A stretch of DNA of 64,000 nucleotides from DAOSWM01 sp035380045 (GCA_035380045.1 DAOSWM010000008.1:12164-76163); one strand, 5' to 3'. Positions 27,380 through 37,067 are shown, counted from the first letter of the stretch. Numbers and translations are program-made. Notes: generated by a model from the letters alone, not told the origin.

Positions 27380-28378
27380 CTACTTTTTTCGTTCAGTAAT
27401 ATAGTCGCAAAGCATCAAAAGTGAATCTTTGTATGGGCTTTCGGGGAATTCACTTATATGCTGCTTTGCTTTATCTCTGTACTCGTTCATGGTTTTAATT
27501 CCGTATTCAATTCCACCCTGTTGGTGTGTGAAATTTAAAACGCTCTGCAGTGCTTTGGGGTCATGTTTACTTTTTCTAACTAGCTTAAGAATGCGGTTTT
27601 GCTCCGCTTTTTCAACCTTTGTTAGCGAGTAAATGAGCGGCAGGGTTAACTTTTTCTCCTTCACATCGTTTCCTGATGGCTTGCCAATTAAACCCTGCGG
27701 AAGGAAGTCGAAAATATCGTCCTTAATTTGGAAGGCCATGCCAAGGGCAATTCCAAACGCTCTCATTTTTTCTAAATTCTCGATGGTTACTTTTGCTGAG
27801 CAAGCACCGTTTACGGTACATGCAGCAAGAAGCGTTGCAGTTTTTTTTCTTATGATTTCAAGGTATATTTCCTCGTTAATATCCATTTTTCTTGAGCGTT
27901 CAATCTGAAGTAGTTCCCCCTCACTCATTTCTTTAACAGCCTCGCTCATGTGCTTTAAGAGTTCAAATTCGTTAGTTTCAAGGGATAGGAGAAGTCCCTT
28001 CGAAAGAAGGAAATCGCCTACCAGAACGGCTATTTTCGAACGCCAAAGAGCGTTTATTGAATGGGAGCCTCTACGCTCATAAGCTTCATCCACTACATCA
28101 TCATGAATAAGCGTGGCTGTGTGAAGAAGCTCTACCATAGCGGCCGCAACGAAGGTTGAACTGTTAATTCTACCTACCAATCCAGCAGAAAGGAACACAA
28201 TTAATGGGCGGAGCTGTTTCCCTTTTCGCCTATAAATGTAGTTTGTGATGATGCTTAGCAGCGGAACCTTCGATTTCATAGCCGAGCTGAAGTATGGTTC
28301 AAACTGCTTTAGCTGTTCCTCTACGGGTTTTCTTATTTTATCGAGGTTTTGCAAAATGTTCAATGAGTTATATTCCAT
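27380..28378 (-). CDS. trans-polyprenyl diphosphate synthase
   Basis: 332 residues. The first aspartate-rich motif is HDDVVDEAYERRGS and the second is IKDDIFDFLP, with GKQLRPLIVFLSAG upstream; all catalytic elements of a long-chain IspB-type synthase are present. It condenses isopentenyl diphosphate onto an allylic primer, most likely for the menaquinone side chain. It appears to head the reverse-strand run through cvpA and tyrS to the polysaccharide genes. Confidence 0.92.
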   Translation of the reverse strand: MEYNSLNILQNLDKIRKPVEEQLKQFEPYFSSAMKSKVPLLSIITNYIYRRKGKQLRPLIVFLSAGLVGRINSSTFVAAAMVELLHTATLIHDDVVDEAYERRGSHSINALWRSKIAVLVGDFLLSKGLLLSLETNEFELLKHMSEAVKEMSEGELLQIERSRKMDINEEIYLEIIRKKTATLLAACTVNGACSAKVTIENLEKMRAFGIALGMAFQIKDDIFDFLPQGLIGKPSGNDVKEKKLTLPLIYSLTKVEKAEQNRILKLVRKSKHDPKALQSVLNFTHQQGGIEYGIKTMNEYRDKAKQHISEFPESPYKDSLLMLCDYITERKK

Positions 28379-28465
28379 ACAAAATAAGCACTTTTTTATG
28401 GAATGTTTAGTTTTTCAAGGTTCATTTTGTTTTCATAAGAGACCAAACTACGCCAAATTATTTTT

Positions 28466-28499
28466 TTTGCTTTAATATAACTAAATATTTATATATTTG
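28466..28499 (+). promoter_or_regulatory. promoter of the ArsR-type regulator gene
   Basis: TTTG (28466-28469), a 22-bp spacer and TATATTTG (28492-28499), with the start codon 23 bp further on. Confidence 0.6.
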
Positions 28500-28521
28500 C
28501 ATATCATAAATATGTTGCAAT

Positions 28522-28830
28522 ATGGCTAGAAATAAAAAGGTTAAAGGGCTGCAAATTGAGCAACTCGAGCACGCAGCAGGTATGTTAAAAGCCATTGCTC
28601 ACCCAATGCGAATCGCCATAATTAATTTTTTAGAGGACGGCAGCAAGATGAGTGTAACACAAATACACGAGAAGTTGAACCTTGAGCAATCAACCACTTC
28701 GCACCATTTGGGAATTCTGAAGGACAAAGGAGTGCTGGCTTGTAAGCGCGAAGGCAAGCACACATTCTACTTTTTAAAGGATAATAGCCTGGCAAAAATT
28801 ATGGCCTGCCTCAATACTTGCAATAGTTAA
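28522..28830 (+). CDS. ArsR-type winged-helix transcriptional regulator
   Basis: 102 residues. The helix-turn-helix region runs from LKAIAHPMRIAIINFLEDG through LNLEQSTTSHHLGILKDKGVL to the wing KREGKHTFYFL. There is no clear cysteine metal-binding motif in the recognition region (the C-terminal CLNTC could be one), so the signal is unknown. It lies 16 bp upstream of queD and may share its transcript. Confidence 0.87.
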   Translation: MARNKKVKGLQIEQLEHAAGMLKAIAHPMRIAIINFLEDGSKMSVTQIHEKLNLEQSTTSHHLGILKDKGVLACKREGKHTFYFLKDNSLAKIMACLNTCNS

Positions 28831-28846
28831 TAATAGAACAGGAGTT

Positions 28847-29293
28847 GTGAAAAAGATTCGGTTAACCAAGGAGTTTCACTTTGAAATGGCTCACCTTCTT
28901 GAGGGGTACGATGGCCCTTGTAGGAATGTTCATGGTCATTCGTACAAGCTGGAGGTAACGGTTATTGGCGAACCAATTTCAGATATCACAAACCCAAAGT
29001 TTGGAATGGTTATGGATTTTGGTGAACTTAAATCCATTGTAAACAGATTGGTAATTAGTAGGTTCGATCATGTTCTTCTGGTGAATAACAGTAGCGAAAT
29101 AGCGCGTAAAAGCGAATTGCATTTCCTTGAAAAGATGGAGAGAGTTAACTACCAACCAACCTGCGAAAATTTATTGCTTCATATTGCAGAATTAATTGCT
29201 CCTGAGCTGCCACCATACGTTAAGCTACATCACATTAAATTACACGAAACAGCAACCAGCTACGCCGAGTGGTATGCAAGCGATAATGAGTAA
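28847..29293 (+). CDS. queD: 6-carboxy-tetrahydropterin synthase (QueD/PTPS family)
   Basis: 148 residues starting at GTG 28847 with an AGGAG just upstream. Zinc-binding and catalytic residues appear in FHFEMAHLLEGYDGPCRNVHG (continuing HSYKLEV), with Cys and the HxH pair. VMDFGELKSIV and LHHIKLHETATSYAEWY are the usual later motifs. It converts dihydroneopterin triphosphate to 6-carboxytetrahydropterin on the way to queuosine. It is somewhat longer than the 120-residue E. coli enzyme through insertions in the middle. Confidence 0.88.
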   Translation: MKKIRLTKEFHFEMAHLLEGYDGPCRNVHGHSYKLEVTVIGEPISDITNPKFGMVMDFGELKSIVNRLVISRFDHVLLVNNSSEIARKSELHFLEKMERVNYQPTCENLLLHIAELIAPELPPYVKLHHIKLHETATSYAEWYASDNE

Positions 29294-29405
29294 TTTTTTT
29301 GTGTTGGAATAGTTAGTTTTACTTGCCGAAATTCAGTTTTAGTTACCCCCATTTGCATTAATATTTCTACATTTGAGGATATTTCACATACTCAATTGCT
29401 ACGAA

Positions 29406-32174
29406 ATGCAAAAAACGTTACTACTTCTCGATGCCTACGCTTTGATATACAGAGCCTACTTCGCATTTATAAACAGGCCAATAAAAACGAGCAAAGGGTT
29501 AAACACCTCGGCAGTTTTTGGCTTCGCCAAAACGTTACTCGATGCGCTGAAACGTTACGACCCATCGCATATTGCGGTTGCGTTCGATGTGTCGGGAAAA
29601 ACTTTTCGTACCGAAATTTTCCCCGAGTACAAGGCAAACAGGCAGGAAACCCCCGAGGATATTAGAACGGCCGTGCCCCTAATAAAAAACCTGCTCAAAG
29701 CATTGAACATTTCTGTGGTGGAGCTGCGCGGGTACGAGGCCGATGATATAGTTGGTACCATTGCCAAAAAGGCTGAACCAATGGGTTTTGAGGTTTTAAT
29801 GATGACACCCGATAAGGATTATGGCCAGCTACTTACCGACAAGGTGAAAATTGTGAAACCATCGCGAAGTGGTGCCGACATTGTTGAGGTTACCGCAAAG
29901 GAGTTCTGCGAAGGTTACGGAATTAAAAACCCCATGCAATTTAAGGATATCCTGGCTCTGTGGGGCGATAACTCCGATAATATTCCGGGTGTTCCGGGAA
30001 TTGGAGAGAAAACAGCCTCAGCATTAATTTCAAAGTACGAAAGCATTGAAAACATTTACCAGAACATTGCTGAACTTTCCAAGTCGCAGCAGGAAAAATT
30101 GCTGGCAAACCGAGAGCAGCTCAACATGGCCAGGGTTCTGGTAGAAATAAAAACCGATGTTCCCGTTGAGTTTAACGTTGAAAGTTTCAAGCGGACTGAG
30201 CCCAATACTATGGAGCTGAAACAGATTCTCGAAGAGCTGGAGTTTCGCAGCATAGCCAAGGACATTTTTGGCGAAGCCAAGGTTGAGAAACCCAAACCCA
30301 TCCAGGCATCGCTTTTCGATAACGAGCAGTTCGCACAGCCTTTCCAGCAAGTATCATTAAAAACAATTCTGGACGTTAAGAAGGAATACATGCTGGTTGA
30401 CAGCATTGATGGTGTAAATAAACTTGCCGAAAAGCTGCTTGGTTGCAAAGAGTTCTGTTTTGACACCGAAACCACCGGGCTTGAGCATCATACCTCCGAG
30501 CTGGTTGGTCTATCGTTTTCAATTAAACCTAGCGAGGGTTGGTACGTTCCCATTCCTCCTCACCGCGACAAAGCCATTGAAATTTTGAGCATTCTTGCAC
30601 CAGTTTTCGCGAACGAAAACATTGACAAGGTTGGCCAGAACATGAAATTCGATTTGCTTATGCTAAAATCATACGGGATTGAAGTGAGAGGAAAGCTGAA
30701 CGATACGATGATTGCTCACTACCTGCTTGAGCCCGATATGCGCCACAACCTGAACATTCTATCGGAGAATTACCTTGGTTATAAGCCCATCGAAATTGAG
30801 GAACTGATTGGGAAGAAGGGCCCTCGCCAGCTAAACATGCGAAGCATAAATCCCGAAAGAATTGTTGACTACGCTACCGAGGATGCGGATATTGCGCTAC
30901 AGCTTAAATCCATTCTTTTCGAAAAGTTGAACAGCGAGAACCTGGTTAACCTTTACTATACGCTTGAGGAACCGCTAATACAGGTTCTGTCTGAAATGGA
31001 ATATGCAGGAGTAAGAATTGAACCAGCAAGTTTGAAGGGACTTGAGCAGGAGCTAAACGAGGAGCTGCTGAAGCTCGACGAAGAGATTAAGAGCATGGCT
31101 GGCGTTCCCGACCTCAATATTTCCTCACCAAAGCAGCTAGGCGAGGTTCTTTTCGAGAGGATGAAAATTGCAACCGGTGCAAAAAAAACCAAAACCAAGC
31201 AGTACTCAACCAGCGAGGAGGAGCTGGCAAAGTACCGCGATAAGCATCCGATTATTGATAAGATTCTCGATTTTCGTTCCGTTAAAAAGCTGCTTTCAAC
31301 CTACGTTGAGGTGTTGCCAACGCTTATTAATAAGAAAACGGGCAGAATACACGCTTCCTTTAATCAGGCTGTTGCTTCAACGGGGAGGCTGAGCTCCAAC
31401 AACCCAAACCTGCAGAACATTCCAATTCGCGAGGAGCGAGGACGAGAAATTCGGAAAGCCTTTGTGCCCAAGGATTCAGAACACTTGTTGCTATCAGCCG
31501 ACTACTCGCAAATTGAGCTGCGCCTGATGGCGCACATGAGCAAGGACGAAGGTATGCTTGAGGCTTTTCAGAACGGCGAGGATATTCACGCAGCAACCGC
31601 ATCGAAAATTTTCAGGGTTCCGCTGGCCGATGTTACCCGGGAGCAACGGAGCAGAGCCAAAACTGCGAACTTTGGGATGATATACGGAATTTCGGCCTTC
31701 GGCCTTTCGCAGCGTTTGGAAATATCGCGTACCGAAGCCAAGGAGCTTATCGATGGCTACTTCGATACCTACAGGGGAGTGAAGGAGTACATGGATTTTT
31801 GCGCAAAGCAAGCGCGTGAGAAAGGATACGTGGAAACCATTTTCGGACGTAAAAGGTATCTGCCCGACATAAACTCTGGCAATGCAATGGTTAGGGGGCT
31901 CGCCGAAAGAAATGCCATAAATGCACCCATTCAGGGTTCCGCTGCCGATATAATTAAGGCTGCAATGATTGGTATTCACCAGAAAATAAAAGCTCAAAAC
32001 CTAAGGAGTAGAATGATAATTCAGGTTCACGATGAACTGGTTTTCGACGTTTATAAACCCGAACTCGATGAGGTTAAGAGCCTCGTTAAGAAGTCAATGG
32101 AGAATGCGGTGAAACTCAGTGTACCCCTCGAAGTTGACATGGGAGTTGGAACTAACTGGCTCGATGCGCATTAG
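29406..32174 (+). CDS. polA: DNA polymerase I
   Basis: 922 residues from the ATG at 29406 (MQKTLLLLDAYALIYRAYF); the upstream in-frame ATG at 29373 is less likely. Domains in order: 5'-3' exonuclease (about 1-290, GYEADDIVGTIAKKA, GDNSDNIPGVPGIGEKTA), 3'-5' exonuclease with an intact first motif FDTETTGLEHH (about 350-540), and family A polymerase (SADYSQIELRLMAHMS, RSRAKTANFGMIYGIS, QVHDELVFDV). All catalytic acids appear present, so it should proofread. A TACATTTG at 29368-29375 is a possible -7 element. Confidence 0.97.
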   Translation: MQKTLLLLDAYALIYRAYFAFINRPIKTSKGLNTSAVFGFAKTLLDALKRYDPSHIAVAFDVSGKTFRTEIFPEYKANRQETPEDIRTAVPLIKNLLKALNISVVELRGYEADDIVGTIAKKAEPMGFEVLMMTPDKDYGQLLTDKVKIVKPSRSGADIVEVTAKEFCEGYGIKNPMQFKDILALWGDNSDNIPGVPGIGEKTASALISKYESIENIYQNIAELSKSQQEKLLANREQLNMARVLVEIKTDVPVEFNVESFKRTEPNTMELKQILEELEFRSIAKDIFGEAKVEKPKPIQASLFDNEQFAQPFQQVSLKTILDVKKEYMLVDSIDGVNKLAEKLLGCKEFCFDTETTGLEHHTSELVGLSFSIKPSEGWYVPIPPHRDKAIEILSILAPVFANENIDKVGQNMKFDLLMLKSYGIEVRGKLNDTMIAHYLLEPDMRHNLNILSENYLGYKPIEIEELIGKKGPRQLNMRSINPERIVDYATEDADIALQLKSILFEKLNSENLVNLYYTLEEPLIQVLSEMEYAGVRIEPASLKGLEQELNEELLKLDEEIKSMAGVPDLNISSPKQLGEVLFERMKIATGAKKTKTKQYSTSEEELAKYRDKHPIIDKILDFRSVKKLLSTYVEVLPTLINKKTGRIHASFNQAVASTGRLSSNNPNLQNIPIREERGREIRKAFVPKDSEHLLLSADYSQIELRLMAHMSKDEGMLEAFQNGEDIHAATASKIFRVPLADVTREQRSRAKTANFGMIYGISAFGLSQRLEISRTEAKELIDGYFDTYRGVKEYMDFCAKQAREKGYVETIFGRKRYLPDINSGNAMVRGLAERNAINAPIQGSAADIIKAAMIGIHQKIKAQNLRSRMIIQVHDELVFDVYKPELDEVKSLVKKSMENAVKLSVPLEVDMGVGTNWLDAH

Positions 32175-32208
32175 TAATTTATATAGTTAAATTAAAAACG
32201 TAGTTTTT

Positions 32209-32367
32209 ATGAAGAAGATTAGTACAAGAGATGCACTGTTTTTCCTTTTGGGAGCCCTGGTTATGTTTCTGGTAAATCTTGCCATCGATCGCTATAACGA
32301 GTCGCAAACAGTAAGCGGCAAGCTGAAGGACGGCTTCAAGTCGGTAAAGAAGGAGCTAAAAAGGTAG
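32209..32367 (+). CDS. small single-pass membrane protein (52 aa)
   Basis: ATG at 32209 opens 52 codons ending TAG at 32365-32367. The sequence has a short basic start (MKKISTRDAL), a hydrophobic helix (FFLLGALVMFLVNLAI) and a basic, amphipathic tail (KLKDGFKSVKKELKR). It lies 34 bp after polA and 6 bp from the convergent AEC transporter gene. The layout fits a real inner-membrane microprotein. Function unknown. Confidence 0.6.
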   Translation: MKKISTRDALFFLLGALVMFLVNLAIDRYNESQTVSGKLKDGFKSVKKELKR

Positions 32368-32373
32368 TAAAGC

Positions 32374-33330
32374 CTAAAATGTTGTGGTAAGCCACTCAAG
32401 AAAGAAGTAGATAAACGGAAGCGTGAAAACGCTTAGAATGGTTGATACAAAAAGATTTGCTCCGGCAAGCTGGTAGTCGCCATTGAACCTGTGCGATAGA
32501 ACCACTACAATGGTTTGGCACGGCATGGCAGCCTGAAGAATAAGCACGTAGAAAGCTACCGAAGACATCTCGATACCCAATGCTTTCAGAGTGAAGAAAT
32601 ACAAGGAAGCCAGTATCATCGGAGCGAGAATTAGCTTGTTAAAGCTAAGAACATAGATGCTTGGCTTAAAGATTGTCTTTTTAATATTCAATCCTGCCAG
32701 CATGGCTCCAATGTAAACCATGGAAAGCGGGCCGGTGCATTTACCGAGCCCTTCAAAAGCCACCTTAACAGGGTAGGGAAGTTTGAATCCCACAATCAGT
32801 ATAATTGCTCCCACAATCAGAGCAGTAGTGTTGAGGTTTATCAGGCTTCTTAACCCCGATTTCTGAGTGCCCGAGCTAAGTTTGTACACTCCAAAGGTAA
32901 ACGTAATCATGTTCGACGCAAGCTGGTAAACGGCACCGTAGAAAACGCCAATCCCGTTTGGGAAAAGTGCATCGAGTAAGGGAAATGCAAGAAAAACAAT
33001 GTTTCCAAACATTGTGTGAAGCGAATGCACCGTTTTTTGTGCAGCATTAAGGCCTAATACTTTTGAAGAAACAAAACCTACTACATATAAAATAACGAGG
33101 TTAAGGAAAGCCAAAATAAACACCAGAATACCGTTCTTAAGCAACGTTTCGCTCGATTCCATGTTGGCAAACGTAGTAAGAATAAGAAACGGGAGGGTAA
33201 CGTCAATAACAATTCGTGAGAGGTTATCTTTTATCTCCGAAGTAATAATTTTCCTCCAAAAGGCTATTGCCCCAATTCCAATAAGAATAGCAAAAACGAG
33301 GAGCTGCTTAAGGATAATTTCGGTTGCCAT
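32374..33330 (-). CDS. AEC family transporter
   Basis: 318 residues with about ten hydrophobic segments and the two-fold arrangement of the auxin efflux carrier family (Mem_trans), including the C-terminal ILQAAMPCQTIVVVLSHRF segment where these proteins have a conserved broken helix. Bacterial members move dicarboxylates or other small organic acids; the substrate cannot be read from sequence. Monocistronic, convergent with the microprotein gene. Confidence 0.87.
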   Translation of the reverse strand: MATEIILKQLLVFAILIGIGAIAFWRKIITSEIKDNLSRIVIDVTLPFLILTTFANMESSETLLKNGILVFILAFLNLVILYVVGFVSSKVLGLNAAQKTVHSLHTMFGNIVFLAFPLLDALFPNGIGVFYGAVYQLASNMITFTFGVYKLSSGTQKSGLRSLINLNTTALIVGAIILIVGFKLPYPVKVAFEGLGKCTGPLSMVYIGAMLAGLNIKKTIFKPSIYVLSFNKLILAPMILASLYFFTLKALGIEMSSVAFYVLILQAAMPCQTIVVVLSHRFNGDYQLAGANLFVSTILSVFTLPFIYFFLEWLTTTF

Positions 33331-33624
33331 TAAAAAATGGGGTGAAAATGTTTATGTAAAACGAAACAAAAATAGTAAATAGAGGTTTAACAGAAAAATT
33401 AAAAACTTTTTGTTGGATATTGAATGCTTTAGTATACATACTTTTTTCAAAACACAAAAATCATAATAAATTTCACTAAGTATTGTGCAGAAAGAAATTT
33501 CTTAAAATCATAGGAGGAATCAAAAAAAGTTGTAAAATTGCATTGTTTCCTGCTAATAACAGTATAATTTTAACTAACCATTAATCCTAAACTTTTTAAA
33601 AAGCTAATTTTAACGAATCTAGTG

Positions 33625-33861
33625 ATGAAAGCAAGAAAGGAAGTTCGGAAGTCGGTTAAAGATAGTTTTGCCGAATCCGATGAGGCTAAAAAATCGCGAA
33701 AGCTTAAACCCTTAAAAAAAGAGAAAAACGTAAAGCGAACCATGTACCAGGAAATAGACGACTTTGACGACCTTGATATGGATTTTGAGGATGAAGAGTT
33801 GGAAACCCTTGATGACGATTTATTTGACGATGAGTATGAAGACGAGGACGAAGATTACTAG
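33625..33861 (+). CDS. small bipolar charged protein of unknown function
   Basis: 78 residues from the ATG at 33625 (a GTG one codon earlier is possible). The first half is strongly basic (MKARKEVRKSV, KKSRKLKPLKKEKNVKR) and the last 35 residues are almost all Asp/Glu with Tyr and Leu (FEDEELETLDDDLFDDEYED). It has no membrane segment or recognisable fold and is probably disordered. The 294 bp before it is AT-rich with no further gene seen. A strong terminator follows directly, supporting a real transcript. Confidence 0.65.
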   Translation: MKARKEVRKSVKDSFAESDEAKKSRKLKPLKKEKNVKRTMYQEIDDFDDLDMDFEDEELETLDDDLFDDEYEDEDEDY

Positions 33862-33876
33862 GAAACACTCCAAAAT

Positions 33877-33903
33877 AAAAAAGGCCATAAAGGCCTTTTT
33901 TTT
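33877..33903 (+). terminator. terminator after the charged mini-protein
   Basis: AAAAAAGGCC (33877-33886) pairs perfectly with GGCCTTTTTT (33892-33901) over a 5-nt loop. Confidence 0.9.
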
Positions 33904-33999
33904 ATTTATTAATCAATATTTTTATTTAGGTTGTCAAAATGTATGAAATTTATTGATTTTTAGTGTTAACTTACCTAAATTTCGCTTAAAGTCACCTTT

Positions 34000-36576
34000 A
34001 TGCATTTTTGTAAGAATAGAATATATAAACCCATTGTAATTCTGGCATTTCTTTTTGCATTAAGCGTCACTGTTGCTGGCGAAGGATTGGTTGAAATCAA
34101 CAATGATTCTGTAAATATTCCCGAAGAGGCAACCGATGAGCAACGCTACGATTTATATTTAAAAAAAGCCATTGAAGCCATAAATAACAACCCTTCACAA
34201 TCTATTGACTACGCGAGCCTTGCCAAAGAGTTGGCTACACAAAATAACTGGTCAAACAAAATTGCCTTGGCTGAAATAGTTTTAGGACGATCATACTACC
34301 ACATTGGAGACTATAAGTTAGCCCTAGAAGTCGTTGAACTTGCAAACTCATACTATTCTGAAAATGCCGACAGCCTAGGTTTGATGGAAACCCAACAACT
34401 ATTCGGCCAAATTTATACTCGAATTGGCGATTTTAAAAGAGCGTTGGATAATACACAAGAAGCTTTTGTTATTGCTGGAAGTTTGAATGACAAAGAAAAA
34501 CTCTCTGAGCTTGTTCGTGAAACCGGGAATATTTACTTCTACTTCGGAGAAAAAATTATAGCGCTTGATTTCTATCAAAAAAGTTTAAAATTATGTGAGG
34601 AGAATAAGGACCAGGAGGGAGTGGCTAAGGCATACAATAACATGGGCAGAATTTATTCAGAGATTGACAACTTTAAATTAGCTCTCGACTGTCTGCACAA
34701 ATCGTTAACGTTTAAGGATAGAGAGAAGGATAAGTTAAGCTATGCAAACTCGCTTTTAAACATAGGAACGGTCTATTTTAGAAAAGGAGACTACAATCAG
34801 GCGCTTGAATACCTTAGCCAGTCAAATGAGCTATTCAACCTGGCCTCGAACTCAGAGGGAGTGGCAAACTCTTTGTATAACATGGGTCGAGCCTATTTGC
34901 AGCAAAAAAGGTATAACCAATCGTTGGCAATTCTTGAGGAAGCATGGAATATTGCGAAGCAAACAAACTCAAACACACTTCTGGTTAATATTTCATTAAA
35001 GTTGGCTGAGGTTTACTCAATGCGTGCTGATTACCGAAGGGCGTACGAGTACATGCAGCTATACAATGAGTTGAGAGACTCAGTTTTTGGGGATGAAAAA
35101 AGAAAACTTTTGGTTGAGCTCGATGCCCGATACCAAATCCATACAAAGCAACGTCAAATAGAGTTGCTTTCCAAGGATAAGGAGCTGCAAGAGTCGCGGA
35201 AAGTAAAAACCCGCATTGGAATTGCGTTGTTAAGTATTGTTGCTTTTTCTCTGCTAAGCTTCGCTTACGTTATATACAGCCGCTTTCGTTTCAAAACAAA
35301 AGTAAACAAGCAGTTGCTTGAAGAAATTTCCCATCGAAAAATTGCTGAACAAAATTTGTATGAACACCAGCAAATGCTTGAGCAAAAGGTTGATGAAAGA
35401 ACAAAAGAGTTGCAGCTTGCCAAGGAGAAAGCAGAAGAAGCCGATATGCTAAAGATGGCGTTTTTAACTAACATGTCGCATGAGATTAGAACCCCAATGA
35501 ATGCCATTGTTGGCTTTTCGTACCTTTTAACTGATAAGGAATCAGCTGATGATGCCAAGAACGAATATATCAAGATTATTAGAAGCAACGGAGAGGTTCT
35601 GATGAACTTAATAAACGATATTCTTGATATTTCAATGATTGAATCAGGGCAGCTGAAAACTAAGCAGAAACCTGTACAAATTTCTGAACTATTCGAGGAG
35701 CTTAAAGTCTTCTACGATCAGGAGAAGGAGAAGTACAAAAAGGGGCATCTTTTCATTAACCAAGATATTGATAACGATTGTGGTGATATTGTAATAAGTA
35801 CCGACAAAACCCGATTACGACAAATTCTTTCGAACCTCATATCTAATGCCCTCAAATTTACAGAGGAGGGAGGCTTAACCTTTGGTTACAGGTACTCTGG
35901 AACCGATGAGATTCTGTTTTATGTGAAGGATACAGGAATTGGTATAGAGCCTGACAAGCACAGTAAAATTTTTGATAGATTCAGTAAGTTTGGTTCTCTT
36001 AATGAATCGAAACTATATTCAGGAACCGGCTTGGGATTAGCTATATCAAGTGAGTTGGTTGCAATGCTGGGAGGGAAAATTTGGCTCGATTCATTACCCG
36101 GAAAGGGAACAACATTCTACTTCACATTACCGTACAGTCCAATATTGGGTGAGCAACCTTTACATGACAAAGATATTCCTAGCTCTTTGCCTGTAAACCT
36201 AAAGGGTAAAACAATCCTTATTGCCGAAGATGTTGCTAGTAACTACCATTTAATCAGTGCGTTTTTAGCAAACTCCGATGCCCACCTAATTTGGGCACAA
36301 AACGGTGTTGAAGCCGTTGATATTTTTACAAAAAATAGGAATATCGATATAATTCTAATGGATATTCAGATGCCCATAATGGACGGACTAAAAGCTCTTG
36401 AGAAAATCAGAAAACTTGACGAGAACATTCCGGTTATTGTTAACACAGCTTTTTACCTTACCGACGAGAAGGAGCGCAGCTATGCTGCGGGTTGTACCGA
36501 GTATATGACCAAACCCATTAAAAAGGAGGAACTTATGAGCAAACTCTCAAAGTACTTCACTTCTTATAGTAACTAG
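34000..36576 (+). CDS. TPR-containing hybrid histidine kinase/response regulator
   Basis: 858 residues. A signal peptide (ends near VAGEG) is followed by a periplasmic array of about eight TPR repeats (residues 45-370, e.g. AYNNMGRIYSEIDNFKLAL). A membrane helix lies at about 405-428, then a coiled coil. The HisKA domain has phospho-acceptor H494 in MSHEIRTPMNAIVGFS, followed by an HATPase with DTGIGIEPDKHSKIFDRFSK and GTGLGLAIS. The C-terminal receiver has Asp788 in LMDIQMPIMDG and a Lys in EYMTKPI. No output domain or partner regulator is adjacent, so the phosphate probably passes to a distant protein. The convergent Lrp gene overlaps its end by 4 bp. Confidence 0.92.
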   Translation: MHFCKNRIYKPIVILAFLFALSVTVAGEGLVEINNDSVNIPEEATDEQRYDLYLKKAIEAINNNPSQSIDYASLAKELATQNNWSNKIALAEIVLGRSYYHIGDYKLALEVVELANSYYSENADSLGLMETQQLFGQIYTRIGDFKRALDNTQEAFVIAGSLNDKEKLSELVRETGNIYFYFGEKIIALDFYQKSLKLCEENKDQEGVAKAYNNMGRIYSEIDNFKLALDCLHKSLTFKDREKDKLSYANSLLNIGTVYFRKGDYNQALEYLSQSNELFNLASNSEGVANSLYNMGRAYLQQKRYNQSLAILEEAWNIAKQTNSNTLLVNISLKLAEVYSMRADYRRAYEYMQLYNELRDSVFGDEKRKLLVELDARYQIHTKQRQIELLSKDKELQESRKVKTRIGIALLSIVAFSLLSFAYVIYSRFRFKTKVNKQLLEEISHRKIAEQNLYEHQQMLEQKVDERTKELQLAKEKAEEADMLKMAFLTNMSHEIRTPMNAIVGFSYLLTDKESADDAKNEYIKIIRSNGEVLMNLINDILDISMIESGQLKTKQKPVQISELFEELKVFYDQEKEKYKKGHLFINQDIDNDCGDIVISTDKTRLRQILSNLISNALKFTEEGGLTFGYRYSGTDEILFYVKDTGIGIEPDKHSKIFDRFSKFGSLNESKLYSGTGLGLAISSELVAMLGGKIWLDSLPGKGTTFYFTLPYSPILGEQPLHDKDIPSSLPVNLKGKTILIAEDVASNYHLISAFLANSDAHLIWAQNGVEAVDIFTKNRNIDIILMDIQMPIMDGLKALEKIRKLDENIPVIVNTAFYLTDEKERSYAAGCTEYMTKPIKKEELMSKLSKYFTSYSN

Positions 36577-37067
36577 TCTTTTTTTGTTTTTATCAAAGAT
36601 TTATCTTTTACATAAACTTGGCGTTCAAAAGCCTGATCGAGAGAAATGAAGGTCTCGGTATTCATAACTCCAGGGATGTTCTGAATTGTGTTCACAAGTA
36701 CTTCCATAAGGTGCTCATTGTCGCGACAGAAAATTTTTAGCAGTAGGGCAAATTGCCCTGTGGTAAAATGGCACTCAACTACTTCCTGCATTTTACGTAA
36801 TGCTTCCACCACCCCCTCGTACTGATTTGCTGCCGAAAATTGAACACCAACAAAAGCACAAACATCGTAACCTAAAGCCTTTGGTTTTACAATCATGCGT
36901 GAGCCAGCAATAATACCAGCTTCTTCCATCTTTTTTACACGTTGATGTATAGCTGCACCAGAAATTCCACATTCCCTAGCAATTTCGAGGAAGGGCATAC
37001 GAGCGTTTTTTACCAGATAGGATAGGATTTTCTGGTCAATTTCATCAACTTGATACTTGTCAGCCAT
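36573..37067 (-). CDS. Lrp/AsnC family transcriptional regulator
   Basis: 164 residues: an N-terminal HTH (IDQKILSYLVKNARMPFLEIA, GISGAAIHQRVKKMEEAGII) and a C-terminal RAM/AsnC effector domain (VVECHFTTGQFALLLKIFCRD). The usual length for a feast/famine regulator controlling amino-acid metabolism. The target is not apparent from the neighbours; the S9 peptidase gene upstream is insulated by a terminator. Confidence 0.93.
   Translation of the reverse strand: MADKYQVDEIDQKILSYLVKNARMPFLEIARECGISGAAIHQRVKKMEEAGIIAGSRMIVKPKALGYDVCAFVGVQFSAANQYEGVVEALRKMQEVVECHFTTGQFALLLKIFCRDNEHLMEVLVNTIQNIPGVMNTETFISLDQAFERQVYVKDKSLIKTKKD

Noticed and set aside
34000..36576. TPR hybrid kinase as part of a defence island
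   Set aside because: Neighbours are housekeeping and regulatory genes; no nuclease, helicase or toxin partners are present.
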